A stretch of DNA of 64,000 nt from Sphingopyxis sp. YF1. GTDB lineage: Bacteria; Pseudomonadota; Alphaproteobacteria; Sphingomonadales; Sphingomonadaceae. Within the stretch, counting starts at the first letter, position 1. Each line of letters starts with the position of its first letter. Position numbers and translations under genes: made by a program. Shown here piece after piece: positions 42,178 through 50,827 of the stretch. The notes below the pieces were generated by a model. The model saw only the letters and a list, made by a program, of their open reading frames with translations. It was not told the origin of the DNA and searched no databases. Location of the stretch: assembly GCF_022701295.1 (NCBI RefSeq), contig NZ_CP033204.1, positions 744,001-808,000 on the forward strand. Reading direction: 5' to 3'.

Positions 42178-44835
42178 ATGACCATGCGCAACATTCTGTT
42201 GGGCGCCACCATGCTGTGCGCCGCAACGACCCCTGCCTTTGCCTTCGCGCAGGACGCCGATCCGGCCGCGCCCGCCGCGACCGACGCCAATGATTATGGC
42301 AATGAAATCATCGTCACCGCGACCAAGCGGTCGCAGACGCTTCAGGACACGCCCGTCGCCGTTTCGGTGACCTCGTCCGCCGACCTTGAGCGCTCGCAGA
42401 TCCGCGACCTCATCGATCTCCAGTCGGCGGTGCCCAGCCTGCGCGTGTCGCAGCTCCAGTCGAGCGCCAACACCAATTTCATCATCCGCGGCTTCGGCAA
42501 CGGCGCGAACAACGCCGGGATCGAGCCCTCGGTCGGCGTCTTCATCGACGGTGTCTATCGCTCGCGTTCGGCGGCGCAGATCGGCGACCTTCCCGCGGTC
42601 GAGCGCATCGAGGTGCTCCGCGGTCCGCAGTCGACGCTGTTCGGCAAGAACGCCTCGGCGGGCGTCATCAGCATCGTCACGCAAAAGCCGCAGTATGAAT
42701 TCGGCGGCAGCGCCGAAGTCACCTATGGCAATTACGACGCGATCACCGTGAAGGGGCATGTCACCGGCCCGATCAGCGACACCGTCGCCTTCTCGATCGG
42801 CGGCAACTACAACCGCCGCGACGGCTATGCGCAGGATCTGAAGCTCGGCACCGACGTCAACGACCGCAACCGTTACGGCGTGCGCGGCCAGCTTCTGTTC
42901 GAACCGACCGACGCGCTGTCGATCCGCCTGATCGGCGATTATGACAAGATCGACGAAAATTGCTGCATCGCCGGCAATGTCATCGCGGGTCCGACCGTCG
43001 CGATCACCAACGCGCTTGCGGGCGGCGTCAGCGTCGACGCGAACAACCCCTTCTCGTACAATGTCTACAACAACTTCCTGTCGTCGAACAAAATCAAGAA
43101 CTACGGCGGCTCGGCGCAGATCGACTATGACCTCGGCAATCTCGCGCTGACGTCGATCACCGCCTATCGCCAGGTCCGCGCCGACACCAACCAGGATTCG
43201 GACTTCACCTCGGCCGACCTGATCGGCGAGAAGAGCGACTATGTCGACATCGATACCTTCACGCAGGAATTCCGCGTGACGTCCGATTTCGACGGCCCGC
43301 TCAACTTCCTGCTCGGCGGCTATTATTTCAACGAAAAGATCGACCAGCAGAGCGCGATCAAGTTCGGCCAGCACTTCCGTCCCTACGCTAGCGCGCTGAT
43401 CCAGCAGGCGAGCGGAGGGGCGTTCAACGTCGCGTCGCTCGAAGCGGTGATGGGCAGCGCGAACGGCGTCGACTACACCAACAGCTTCTTCAAGGCCGGC
43501 ACCGGGCTCGACGAAGCCTACAAGATGAAGAACGAGGCCTTCTCGCTCTTCGGCACGGTCGATTTCGAGGTCACCGACCGCCTGACGGTCACCGTCGGTG
43601 CGAACTACACCAAGGACAAGAAACGCTTCTCGACCAATGTGATCAGCAGCGACGTCTTTTCGGGTATCGACCTGACCGGGACCGGCGGACGCGCGCTGAC
43701 GCAGCAATTCGTCGCATCGCAGGTCGGGGCGGCGCTGGGGCACCCCGCCGGACAGTTGGCGAGCTTGGCAGAAATCCAGGCGTTCGCGCAGGCCCAGCCT
43801 GCCGGTTTCCTGGCGATCACGACGGCAGGAACGCAGTTCGGACAGCTCAACGCGGGGCTCAACCCCGACGACGTGGCGAACGACGGCAATCCGCTGACCG
43901 TGGGCAACCCGCTGCTCGCGTTGCGCCCGCTGCAGTTCCTGCCGCCGTTCCTGAACCTGCCGAACGCGGTCGAGCCCGGCAAGACCAACGACAGCGACCT
44001 CGCCTACAGCATTCGCGCCTCGTACGAGCTGACCGACACGGTCAACGTCTATGCGACCTATGCGACGGGCTTCAAGGCGAGCTCGGTCAACCTGTCGCGC
44101 GACAGCCGTCCGCTCGCCAGCGACCTGCCGGCGATCCTCAGCGGCGGACTGGGCGTTCCCAACCTCGGGACCGGTTCGCGCTTCGCGGCGCCCGAGGAAT
44201 CGACCGTCTATGAAGCGGGGCTCAAGGCCAACTGGTCGGTCGCCGCGCTGAACCTCGCGGTGTTCAAGCAGTCGATCAAGGGCTTCCAGTCGAACATCTT
44301 CACCGGCACCGGCTTCGCGCTCGCCAATGCGGGCAAGCAGTCGACCTTCGGGATCGAGTTCGACGGTTCGGTTCGCCCGGCGCAGGGCCTGAACCTGACG
44401 CTTGCGGTCACCTATCTCGACCCCAAGTACGACAGCTTCATCAACTCGGCGTTCGGCGACATCTCGGGCAGCACGCCCGCGGGCATCCCGGCGCTGACCG
44501 TCGCTGCCGGCGGCACCTACACGCACGAGTTCGCGGGCGGCACGCGCGCGATCGTGCACGTCGACTATCATTATGAAAGCCCGGTGCAGATCGTCGAGGG
44601 TCTGACCGGCTTCCCGGCAAGCGTCGCGCAGAATCTGAAGCGCGAGGTCAACCAGCTCAACGCGTCGTTCACCGTCGCGCTGACCAACGGCGTCGAAGTC
44701 GGCGTGTGGGGCCGCAACCTCACCAACGCGCAATATCTGACGACGATCTTCCCCGCGGTCGCGCAGTCGGGCAGCGTTTCGGGCTATCCGAACCAGCCGC
44801 GCACCTACGGCGGCGTCGTTCGCTTCAAATTCTGA
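42178..44835 (+). CDS. TonB-dependent receptor
   Basis: An 885-residue outer-membrane receptor of the large sphingomonad type. The signal peptide is ILLGATMLCAATTPAFAFAQ; the plug begins NEIIVTATKRSQTLQDTPVA and contains VERIEVLRGPQSTLFGKNAS and GVISIVTQKP. Barrel strands continue to VWGRNLTNAQYLTTIFP and a terminal VVRFKF with C-terminal Phe. The start at 42178 follows GGAGAGAGAGACC. The ligand is unknown; there are no adjacent sugar, siderophore or catabolic genes. It converges with the next receptor and shares a terminator with it. Confidence 0.92.
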   Translation: MTMRNILLGATMLCAATTPAFAFAQDADPAAPAATDANDYGNEIIVTATKRSQTLQDTPVAVSVTSSADLERSQIRDLIDLQSAVPSLRVSQLQSSANTNFIIRGFGNGANNAGIEPSVGVFIDGVYRSRSAAQIGDLPAVERIEVLRGPQSTLFGKNASAGVISIVTQKPQYEFGGSAEVTYGNYDAITVKGHVTGPISDTVAFSIGGNYNRRDGYAQDLKLGTDVNDRNRYGVRGQLLFEPTDALSIRLIGDYDKIDENCCIAGNVIAGPTVAITNALAGGVSVDANNPFSYNVYNNFLSSNKIKNYGGSAQIDYDLGNLALTSITAYRQVRADTNQDSDFTSADLIGEKSDYVDIDTFTQEFRVTSDFDGPLNFLLGGYYFNEKIDQQSAIKFGQHFRPYASALIQQASGGAFNVASLEAVMGSANGVDYTNSFFKAGTGLDEAYKMKNEAFSLFGTVDFEVTDRLTVTVGANYTKDKKRFSTNVISSDVFSGIDLTGTGGRALTQQFVASQVGAALGHPAGQLASLAEIQAFAQAQPAGFLAITTAGTQFGQLNAGLNPDDVANDGNPLTVGNPLLALRPLQFLPPFLNLPNAVEPGKTNDSDLAYSIRASYELTDTVNVYATYATGFKASSVNLSRDSRPLASDLPAILSGGLGVPNLGTGSRFAAPEESTVYEAGLKANWSVAALNLAVFKQSIKGFQSNIFTGTGFALANAGKQSTFGIEFDGSVRPAQGLNLTLAVTYLDPKYDSFINSAFGDISGSTPAGIPALTVAAGGTYTHEFAGGTRAIVHVDYHYESPVQIVEGLTGFPASVAQNLKREVNQLNASFTVALTNGVEVGVWGRNLTNAQYLTTIFPAVAQSGSVSGYPNQPRTYGGVVRFKF

Positions 44836-44887
44836 CGAAGGGGGCGGGGGCGGCGCGGTCCGCTCCCGTCCTTTTTGCGGACAAGGA

Positions 44888-44922
44888 AAAGCCCGGCCTC
44901 TCGGTGGAGAGGCCGGGCTTTC
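44888..44922. terminator. Bidirectional rho-independent terminator
   Basis: AAAGCCCGGCCTCTC and GAGAGGCCGGGCTTT form a perfect 15-bp stem around GGTG, with A runs before and T runs after. It sits between the ends of the two convergent TonB receptor genes and can stop both transcripts. Confidence 0.93.
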
Positions 44923-44943
44923 TTTGGTCTGCGACCGGCAGGT

Positions 44944-47900
44944 TTAGAACTTCACCCCCGCCGCGATGCCGTAGCGACGCGGTTCGAGCGTGAAGATGTT
45001 GGTGTAGTTACCCGACGACTGGTCGGTGATGTAGAGGCCCGTCACGCTGTTCGCGTTGAACACATTCTGGATGAAGCCCCTCACATACCATTTGTCGTCG
45101 GCGCCGTTCAGCTGCATCTGGGCGTTGACCTGGGCATAGCCTTTGATCTTGTTGACGTTGCCGTTGAAGATGCTGCCATAGCTGTCGCCGGTGTAGGCCA
45201 GATCGACGCGCGGGACGAGCGACATGTCGTTGTCGAAGTTGATCGTATACTGGACGCCCGCGCTGAACTTGTAGTTCGGCGCCTGCGGCAGTTCGTTGCC
45301 CTTGATGTTGACGGGCACGCCGGCGGAGAAATAGTCGATGCCGCCCAGCGTCGCCGGGTTGACCGACAGTCCGGCAACCGGTGCGGGAAGGTTGGCAAAG
45401 GCGCCCGCCGCGGCTGCCTCGAGCACCGAACAGATGCTGAAGGCGCCGGTCGAGGCGATGCCGCCGTCGGCCGGAAAGGCGGTCGTGCCCTGCAATCCGG
45501 CGCCGGCCGCGACCCCCGGGACGATGCCGTTGTTGATCAACGTCTGGACGCGGTTCACGAACTGGTTGACCCCGGCGACATTGCCCGACTTCGATGCCAC
45601 GGCGCAGTTCGCGGCGTTGGTGATGTCCTTGATGATCACCGCATCGTCGCGCCCGCCGCCGAAGTCGCGCGGGTTGCTCGTGAAGGTGTCGCCCTTCACC
45701 TTGGTGTTCAGGTAGCTGAAGCCCAGGTTGATGACGAGGTTCGGATCGGGGCGCACGATGCCCTCGGCCTCGAAGCCGTAGATGTCGGCGTCGACATTGT
45801 CGTTCACCGCGGTGCGCGCGACGATCTTGCTGAGCTGGAGGTCCTTGTACTTGTAGTAGAAGGCGGTGAGGTTCAGCTGCAGCGCGCCGTTGCCGAAGGT
45901 GTTCTTCGACCCGATTTCGAACGCGTCGACCTGTTCGGGTTTGAAGCTTTCGGGAACCGCGAAGATCGGCTGGAGCGGCGGGTTGATGCCCCCCGACTTG
46001 TAGCCGCGCGAATAGGACGCATAGAGAAGATTGTCGTCGGTCAGCTTGAAGTCGAGCACCGCGCGGCCGGTCAGCTTGTTGAACTTCACGCTGCGTGCCT
46101 GGATGATCTGGTTGCCGGGCGTGCCCGGATCGGCGTCGAACGTCCCGACGAAGGGCGAATCGAACACCGAACCCGTGCCCCCGTGCGGCGCGAGGAAGCT
46201 TGCGAGCGTCGAGCGCGCCTGCACGCTCTTCTTGTCATTGTTGTAGCGCAGCCCAGCGGTGAGCTTCAGCCGGTCGTTGAACTCGAAATAGGCTTCGCCG
46301 AAGATGCCGTACGACTTGATATCGAGCCGGTCGGTGTTGTTGCGGAAGAAGGGCGTCGCAAGGAACGACGGCGGCAGCGGCGCGGCCGCGCCATTCGGCG
46401 CCTTGTTGGTGGCGGCGGTGAAGGCGCCGAGCACCCCGGTCAGATAGTCGATCGGGAAGGCGTTCACATAATAGCTGTTCTCGGTCAGCTTGTAGTCGGC
46501 ATAGATGCCGCCGAGCAGGAAGTTGAACGGTCCGTCGAAGTCGCTCGACAGGATCGCTTCGGCCGACCAGCTGCTGTTATACTGGTTCGACCGGTCGAAC
46601 TGCAGCGGCGTCATGTCGCAGATCTTGTTGCCGCCGAAGCTGCCGTAGCCGCTTTCCTCGGGAAGCGAGGTACAGATCTTGCCGTTCGGCCCATCGGGAA
46701 TGATCGCGGCCGCGACCGGCCCGAAATAGGCATTCGACAGGATGGGCCCGTTTGGACCGACGCCCAGCGGGAGCGGGTTAGCTGCAAAGAAGGCCAGCTG
46801 ATTCAGCCCGGTCTGATAGAGTGAGCGGTCGCCGACATTGCTGTTGTAGTCCTGCATCGAGTCGAGCTTGACCTTCTGGTACTGGCCCGAAACCTGCAGC
46901 GAGACGGGACCGAAATTATGCTCGATCTCGCCCTGCAGCGTCAGTTCGCTGGTGAAATATTGCGGGGTGAAGGCGGTGTTGACGGTCCGCGGATCGCTGG
47001 GGATCGTCGTGTTCGCATAGACGTCGGGACCGTAGAGGCTGCCCAGCGAGAAATTGAAGCCGAAAGGATTCGTCGCCGTGACTGTGCCGTTGGGAATCCC
47101 GCGGATCGCGAGGAATTCCTTCGACGTCAGCGCCGCGGTAAAGGTGGCGTTGCCGTTGAATGGCGCATTGTCGCGGCGCGTGTTGAGGCAGCCGAGGATG
47201 CCGGTCGGGTCGCGCTGGCACTGCTGTTTCTGGATGCGCGTGCGGTGGTCCTTCTCGCGGAAATAGGAGCCGAGCAGGGTGATCGAGGTGTCGGGCGAGG
47301 GCTCCCAAGTCAGCGTGCCGCGGACCGAATAGAGGTCGCGGTCGTCGATCCGCGTGTTGAGATAGGTGTTCTTGGTATAGCCGTCGCGGTTGAGCCAGAT
47401 GCCCGCGACGCGCAGCCCGATGGTGTCGCCGACGGGAATGTTGATCATCCCCTTGGCCTTCATCGAATCATAATTGCCATATTCGGCCTCGGCGGCGGCT
47501 TCGAACGCGCCGAGCTTGGGCTTGGCGGTGATCACGTTGACGACGCCCGAGGTCGCGTTGCGCCCGAACAGCGTGCCCTGCGGGCCGCGCAGCACCTCAA
47601 CGCGCTCGAGGTCGTAGAATTCGGTTTCGAACAGGCGCGTCGAGAAGAGCGGGTCGCCGTTCAGGTGGATCGCGGTCGCGCTGTCGCACGTCGTGCCGAC
47701 GCAAAGGTCGCCGATGCCGCGGATGGTGAAGCTCGCCCCGGTGAAGTTGGTCTTGGTGAAGGTGACGTTGGGCAGCGTCAGCTGCAGGTCGGAAGGCGTC
47801 TTGATCTGCTGCGCCTCCAGCGCTTCGGTGGAAAAGGCGCTGACCGCGATGGGAACGTCCTGCAGGCGTTCGGACTGGCGCTGTGCGGTGACGACGATCT

Positions 47901-48009
47901 CGCCGCCAAAGGCATCGCGCTCGGTCGTGTCGGCCGAATCCTGCGCAAATGCCGGGCTCGCCACCGCCATCGCAAGGATCGAGGTGCCGATCAGTGCCTT
48001 GAACTTCAT
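44944..48009 (-). CDS. TonB-dependent receptor, 1021 residues
   Basis: A large outer-membrane receptor. The signal peptide is LIGTSILAMAVASPAFAQ; the plug has GGEIVVTAQRQSERLQDVPI, TIRGIGDLCVGTTCDSAT with a probable plug disulfide, and VEVLRGPQGTLFGRNATSGV. Extracellular loops carry further paired cysteines (QKQQCQRDPTGILGC; GKICTSLPEES with NKICDMTPL). The C-terminus is YGIAAGVKF. A strong ribosome binding site (GGAGG) precedes ATG at 48009. The leader contains a small hairpin and a 23-codon open frame, listed separately. Ligand unknown. Confidence 0.92.
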   Translation of the reverse strand: MKFKALIGTSILAMAVASPAFAQDSADTTERDAFGGEIVVTAQRQSERLQDVPIAVSAFSTEALEAQQIKTPSDLQLTLPNVTFTKTNFTGASFTIRGIGDLCVGTTCDSATAIHLNGDPLFSTRLFETEFYDLERVEVLRGPQGTLFGRNATSGVVNVITAKPKLGAFEAAAEAEYGNYDSMKAKGMINIPVGDTIGLRVAGIWLNRDGYTKNTYLNTRIDDRDLYSVRGTLTWEPSPDTSITLLGSYFREKDHRTRIQKQQCQRDPTGILGCLNTRRDNAPFNGNATFTAALTSKEFLAIRGIPNGTVTATNPFGFNFSLGSLYGPDVYANTTIPSDPRTVNTAFTPQYFTSELTLQGEIEHNFGPVSLQVSGQYQKVKLDSMQDYNSNVGDRSLYQTGLNQLAFFAANPLPLGVGPNGPILSNAYFGPVAAAIIPDGPNGKICTSLPEESGYGSFGGNKICDMTPLQFDRSNQYNSSWSAEAILSSDFDGPFNFLLGGIYADYKLTENSYYVNAFPIDYLTGVLGAFTAATNKAPNGAAAPLPPSFLATPFFRNNTDRLDIKSYGIFGEAYFEFNDRLKLTAGLRYNNDKKSVQARSTLASFLAPHGGTGSVFDSPFVGTFDADPGTPGNQIIQARSVKFNKLTGRAVLDFKLTDDNLLYASYSRGYKSGGINPPLQPIFAVPESFKPEQVDAFEIGSKNTFGNGALQLNLTAFYYKYKDLQLSKIVARTAVNDNVDADIYGFEAEGIVRPDPNLVINLGFSYLNTKVKGDTFTSNPRDFGGGRDDAVIIKDITNAANCAVASKSGNVAGVNQFVNRVQTLINNGIVPGVAAGAGLQGTTAFPADGGIASTGAFSICSVLEAAAAGAFANLPAPVAGLSVNPATLGGIDYFSAGVPVNIKGNELPQAPNYKFSAGVQYTINFDNDMSLVPRVDLAYTGDSYGSIFNGNVNKIKGYAQVNAQMQLNGADDKWYVRGFIQNVFNANSVTGLYITDQSSGNYTNIFTLEPRRYGIAAGVKF

Positions 48010-48090
48010 ATATATCCTCCCTTTTTCGACCCGCGACAGCGGGCCGCCCAATTGCATCGCTCCAACCGGGAGGGGATATGCCAGACGTGA

Positions 48091-48162
48091 CTACGGGCGC
48101 CGGACCTCGTCGATCCAGCGCAAGCGCGCGCGCAAATAAGTGTAGCCAGCGAAGCTGGGCAT
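48091..48162 (-). CDS. Possible 23-residue leader peptide upstream of a TonB receptor
   Basis: ATG at 48162 preceded by GGGAGAGG, ending in TAG at 48091. The peptide MPSFAGYTYLRARLRWIDEV plus RRP has plausible codon use, but it may be chance or the remnant of a gene. It ends 81 bp before the receptor start. Conservation in relatives would decide. Confidence 0.25.
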   Translation of the reverse strand: MPSFAGYTYLRARLRWIDEVRRP

Positions 48163-48255
48163 CGTCCTCTCCCACCGCCGCCCGGGGAAAGACGTCGGCA
48201 TCTCCGATCGCGACCTGCTTCGGCAGGTTCTGTAACGCTTTAAAACTGCGCCGAG

Positions 48256-48271
48256 TTGACGAAAGCGTCAA
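48256..48271. promoter_or_regulatory. Perfect palindrome TTGACG-AAAG-CGTCAA
   Basis: A 6-bp inverted repeat around 4 nt, located 176 bp upstream of folE and about 247 bp upstream of the divergent receptor. It could be a regulator site; TTGACG also resembles a -35 box on both strands, but no good -10 lies at the right distance. Confidence 0.35.
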
Positions 48272-48446
48272 GTGACTTGTTCGGCAGCATTTTGAAGAAA
48301 TATTCTTGCGCTTTCGGCGTTAGAAAAAGCACCGATTCCGCAACGTAAACTTGTATCACGGCAGGAATTTCTTCCCGCTGCGGGCTTGCACATCGCGGCA
48401 ATCGCGCCGAAATGTGCGACATGAAAGCAACAGTGAAGGCGGGGTG

Positions 48447-49043
48447 ATGACGAAGGTGGAACTCGGTGCGGACGGCAAGCCGGTGGTACCCGATGCGGTG
48501 CTCGATGCGGTCCGGACATTGATCGAATGGGCGGGCGACGACCCGTCGCGCGAAGGGTTGCTCGACACGCCGAAGCGCGTTGCGCGCGCCTGGCTCGAAT
48601 ATTGCCAGGGCTATGCCGACGATCCCTCGGTCCATCTCTCGCGCACCTTCGAAGAGGTCGGCGGCTATGACGAGATCGTGCTGCTGCGCGACATTCCGTT
48701 CCAGTCGCACTGCGAACATCATATGGCGCCGATCACCGGCAAGGCGTCGATCGCCTACCTGCCCAGGGACCGCGTCGTCGGCATCTCGAAACTCGCGCGC
48801 GTGCTCAACGGCTATGCGCGACGGCTGCAGGTGCAGGAACGGCTCACCGCCGAAGTCGCCAAATGCATCTGGGACAATCTCCAGCCGCACGGCGTCGCGG
48901 TGGTGATCGACGCGCAGCACGGCTGCATGACCGGCCGCGGCGTGCGCACCCCGGGGGTCGGCATGGTGACCAGCCGCCTGCTCGGCTGCTTCCTCGAAGA
49001 CGAACGCAGCCGCAAGGAAGTGCTCAGCCTGATGGGCTATTGA
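48447..49043 (+). CDS. folE: GTP cyclohydrolase I
   Basis: Converts GTP to 7,8-dihydroneopterin triphosphate, the first step of folate synthesis; cytoplasmic homodecamer. The 198-residue protein has zinc ligands Cys89 and His92 (FQSHCEHHMAPI) and Cys160 (DAQHGCMTGRGVRTPG), with GISKLARVLNGYARRLQVQE between. The start at 48447 follows GAAGGCGGGG and gives the normal length; the open frame extends upstream without a start context. No other folate gene is adjacent. A repeat-rich gap follows. Confidence 0.97.
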   Translation: MTKVELGADGKPVVPDAVLDAVRTLIEWAGDDPSREGLLDTPKRVARAWLEYCQGYADDPSVHLSRTFEEVGGYDEIVLLRDIPFQSHCEHHMAPITGKASIAYLPRDRVVGISKLARVLNGYARRLQVQERLTAEVAKCIWDNLQPHGVAVVIDAQHGCMTGRGVRTPGVGMVTSRLLGCFLEDERSRKEVLSLMGY

Positions 49044-49090
49044 TCACGGGCGGCTTCCAAGAGCCGCTTTCGACCGATTGCGGACGCTCA

Positions 49091-49226
49091 ATCCTCCCTG
49101 TGGCGCAGCGATGGGGAGGTGGCAGCGCGAAGCGCTGACGGAGGGGCTATGGCGCAGCGCTGCCGGCCCCTCCACCATCCGCTTCGCGGACGGTCCCCCT
49201 CCCCATGGCTTCGCCACAGGGAGGAT
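49091..49226. repeat. Long compound palindrome (family E), copy 3
   Basis: Begins ATCCTCCCTGTGGCGCAGCG and ends ACAGGGAGGAT, with AGCGATGGGGAGGTGGCAGC inside the left half and CCCTCCCCATGGCTTCGCCA in the right. Same orientation as the copy at 12489 and inverted relative to 34801. Confidence 0.82.
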
Positions 49227-49257
49227 ATAGATATCCGCCAACGACCGACCCTTGCCG

Positions 49258-49342
49258 TGCCCCGGCGAAAGCCGGGGCCCAGAGCGGAACGACGCAACGC
49301 TGACTTTCCAACACCCTGGGCCCCGGCTTTCGCCGGGGTGCA
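49258..49342. repeat. Palindromic repeat (family D), copy 2
   Basis: Arms TGCCCCGGCGAAAGCCGGGG and CCCCGGCTTTCGCCGGGGTG match copy 1 at 12369-12453. Both copies lie next to a family E element, suggesting they move or accumulate together. Confidence 0.82.
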
Positions 49343-49487
49343 AACTGAGAGCAAACGTCCACTTTCCACCCCAAAGCGGACATCGGCACCGCGGGACGCC
49401 AAACGCGGCGCGGTCACAAAGGCCGGCCTTCGTCCCGACAAAAGAAGCTGTCTTGCGAGGGGAGGGGGGTGGCCCTAAATCAGGGCC

Positions 49488-50459
49488 ATGACTATTGCGC
49501 AAACCAGCCTCGAGCTGATCGGCAACACCCCGCTTGTCCTCCTCAAAGGTCCCAGCGAAGCCACCGGCTGCGAAATCTGGGGCAAATGCGAATATGCCAA
49601 CCCCGGCGGATCGGTGAAGGACCGCGCCGCGCTCTACATCGTCCGCGATGCCGAGGCGAACGGCAGCCTGCGTCCGGGCGGCACGATCGTCGAGGGGACC
49701 GCGGGCAACACCGGCATCGGTCTCGCGCTCGTCGGCAACGCGCTCGGATACCGGACGATCATCGTCATGCCCGACAACCAGAGCGCCGAGAAGATGGCGA
49801 CGATCCGTGCCTTGGGCGCCGAACTGGTGCTCGTCCCCCCCGCGCCCTTCGCCAACCCCGGCCATTTCGTCCACACCTCGCGCCGCATCGCCGAGGAAAC
49901 CGACAATGCGATCTGGGCCAACCAGTTCGACAATATCGCCAACCGCAAATCGCACATCTTCGGCACCGCCGAGGAAATCTGGGAGCAGATGGACGGACGG
50001 ATCGACGGCTTCACCTGCGCCGCGGGGACCGGTGGCACCATCGCGGGGACCGGGCTGGGGCTGAAGGCGAAGGACGAAAGGATCACCGTCGCGCTGACCG
50101 ACCCGCACGGCGCCGGGCTCTATAATTATTACCAGTGCGGCGAACTCAAGCCCGAAGGATCGAGCGTCGCCGAAGGCATCGGCCAGAACCGCATCACCGC
50201 CAATCTCGAAGGCGCGCCGATCGATACCCAGTTCCGCATCTCGGATGCCGAAGGGCTCGCGGTCGTGCGCCGGCTGCTCGACGAAGAGGGGCTGTGCCTC
50301 GGCCTGTCGTCGGGGATCAACGTCGCGGGCGCGATGGCGCTCGCGCGCCAGCTCGGCCCCGGCAAGCGCATCGCGACGATCCTGTGCGACAGCGGCTTTC
50401 GCTACCTCTCGACGCTCTACAATCCCGAATGGCTGGCGAGCAAGGGGCTGGCGGCGTGA
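49488..50459 (+). CDS. cysK: Cysteine synthase A (O-acetylserine sulfhydrylase)
   Basis: PLP enzyme (fold type II, 323 residues) making cysteine from O-acetylserine and sulfide. The PLP Lys44 lies in YANPGGSVKDRAALYIV, the substrate loop is EGTAGNTGIG, and the phosphate-binding loop is TCAAGTGGTIAGTG; LCLGLSSGINVAGA holds the serine that meets the pyridine nitrogen. The variant NQFDNIANRKSHIFGTAEEI is like the CysK/CBS-related form frequent in alphaproteobacteria, so a cystathionine synthase activity is a lesser alternative. The stop overlaps a GTG start of the next gene. Confidence 0.9.
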   Translation: MTIAQTSLELIGNTPLVLLKGPSEATGCEIWGKCEYANPGGSVKDRAALYIVRDAEANGSLRPGGTIVEGTAGNTGIGLALVGNALGYRTIIVMPDNQSAEKMATIRALGAELVLVPPAPFANPGHFVHTSRRIAEETDNAIWANQFDNIANRKSHIFGTAEEIWEQMDGRIDGFTCAAGTGGTIAGTGLGLKAKDERITVALTDPHGAGLYNYYQCGELKPEGSSVAEGIGQNRITANLEGAPIDTQFRISDAEGLAVVRRLLDEEGLCLGLSSGINVAGAMALARQLGPGKRIATILCDSGFRYLSTLYNPEWLASKGLAA

Positions 50460-50827
50460 GCGCCAAGCGCCCCGCGCCGTCGGTCGAGCCGCTCGGTCCC
50501 ACCGATTCGATGCGGCGGCTCCAGATCGGCATCGCCGGGGTGATGGCGGTGCTGCTGCTCGTCGGCCTCGCGGGGCTGATCGGCGACCGCGCGCGCGAAC
50601 AGGCGGCGAGCGACCCCGCGGTGGCGGCGGCTCCCGAAGCGGCCGGCACGACCGACAAGGGCACCGGTGCGCCGCTTGAGGAACTCGGCGTCCAGCCGGT
50701 ATCGAAGAATGACGAGCCCGCGATCGTCGTGCCGCGGGTGGTCAAGACGCTGCCCCCCACCACCAAGGTCCCCGACCTCGAGCCCGATCCCGAGCTTCAG
50801 CGCGCGCGGAGCAAGTCGGCGCAGTGA
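50456..50827 (+). CDS. Small single-pass membrane protein of unknown function
   Basis: A 123-residue protein with one membrane helix (IGIAGVMAVLLLVGLAGLIG, about residues 20-39) and a Pro/Ala-rich periplasmic tail (VVKTLPPTTKVPDLEPDPEL). The GTG start overlaps the cysK stop, and its own stop overlaps the following GTG. No domain is recognised. Position suggests co-expression with cysK and the transporter-auxiliary-like protein; function unknown. Confidence 0.72.
   Translation: MSAKRPAPSVEPLGPTDSMRRLQIGIAGVMAVLLLVGLAGLIGDRAREQAASDPAVAAAPEAAGTTDKGTGAPLEELGVQPVSKNDEPAIVVPRVVKTLPPTTKVPDLEPDPELQRARSKSAQ

Larger units (their letters stand above)
48010..48446. other. 437-bp divergent region between a TonB receptor and folE
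   Basis: This gap must hold both promoters. Visible items are a short hairpin just before the receptor start (48030-48043), a possible 23-codon leftward open frame (48091-48162) and a perfect palindrome (48256-48271). The segment 48240-48360 is AT-rich for this genome, which fits promoter DNA, but I cannot assign -35 and -10 boxes with confidence. Confidence 0.6.
49044..49487. other. 444-bp intergenic region with two repeat elements
   Basis: Contains family E copy 3 (49091-49226) and family D copy 2 (49258-49342). Open frames here run through the repeats and are not credible. About 145 bp without repeats precede the cysteine synthase gene; I see no clear promoter. Confidence 0.7.

Noticed and set aside
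42172..44733. 853-codon minus-strand open frame opposite a TonB receptor
   Set aside because: Asp/Arg/Val-rich shadow of the receptor gene, with no signal peptide or motif.
48078..48275. 65-codon plus-strand frame with GGGAGGGG before its ATG
   Set aside because: Ser/Ala/Arg-rich composition like a shadow, ends in the folE promoter region, and conflicts with the leftward receptor leader; no supporting motif.
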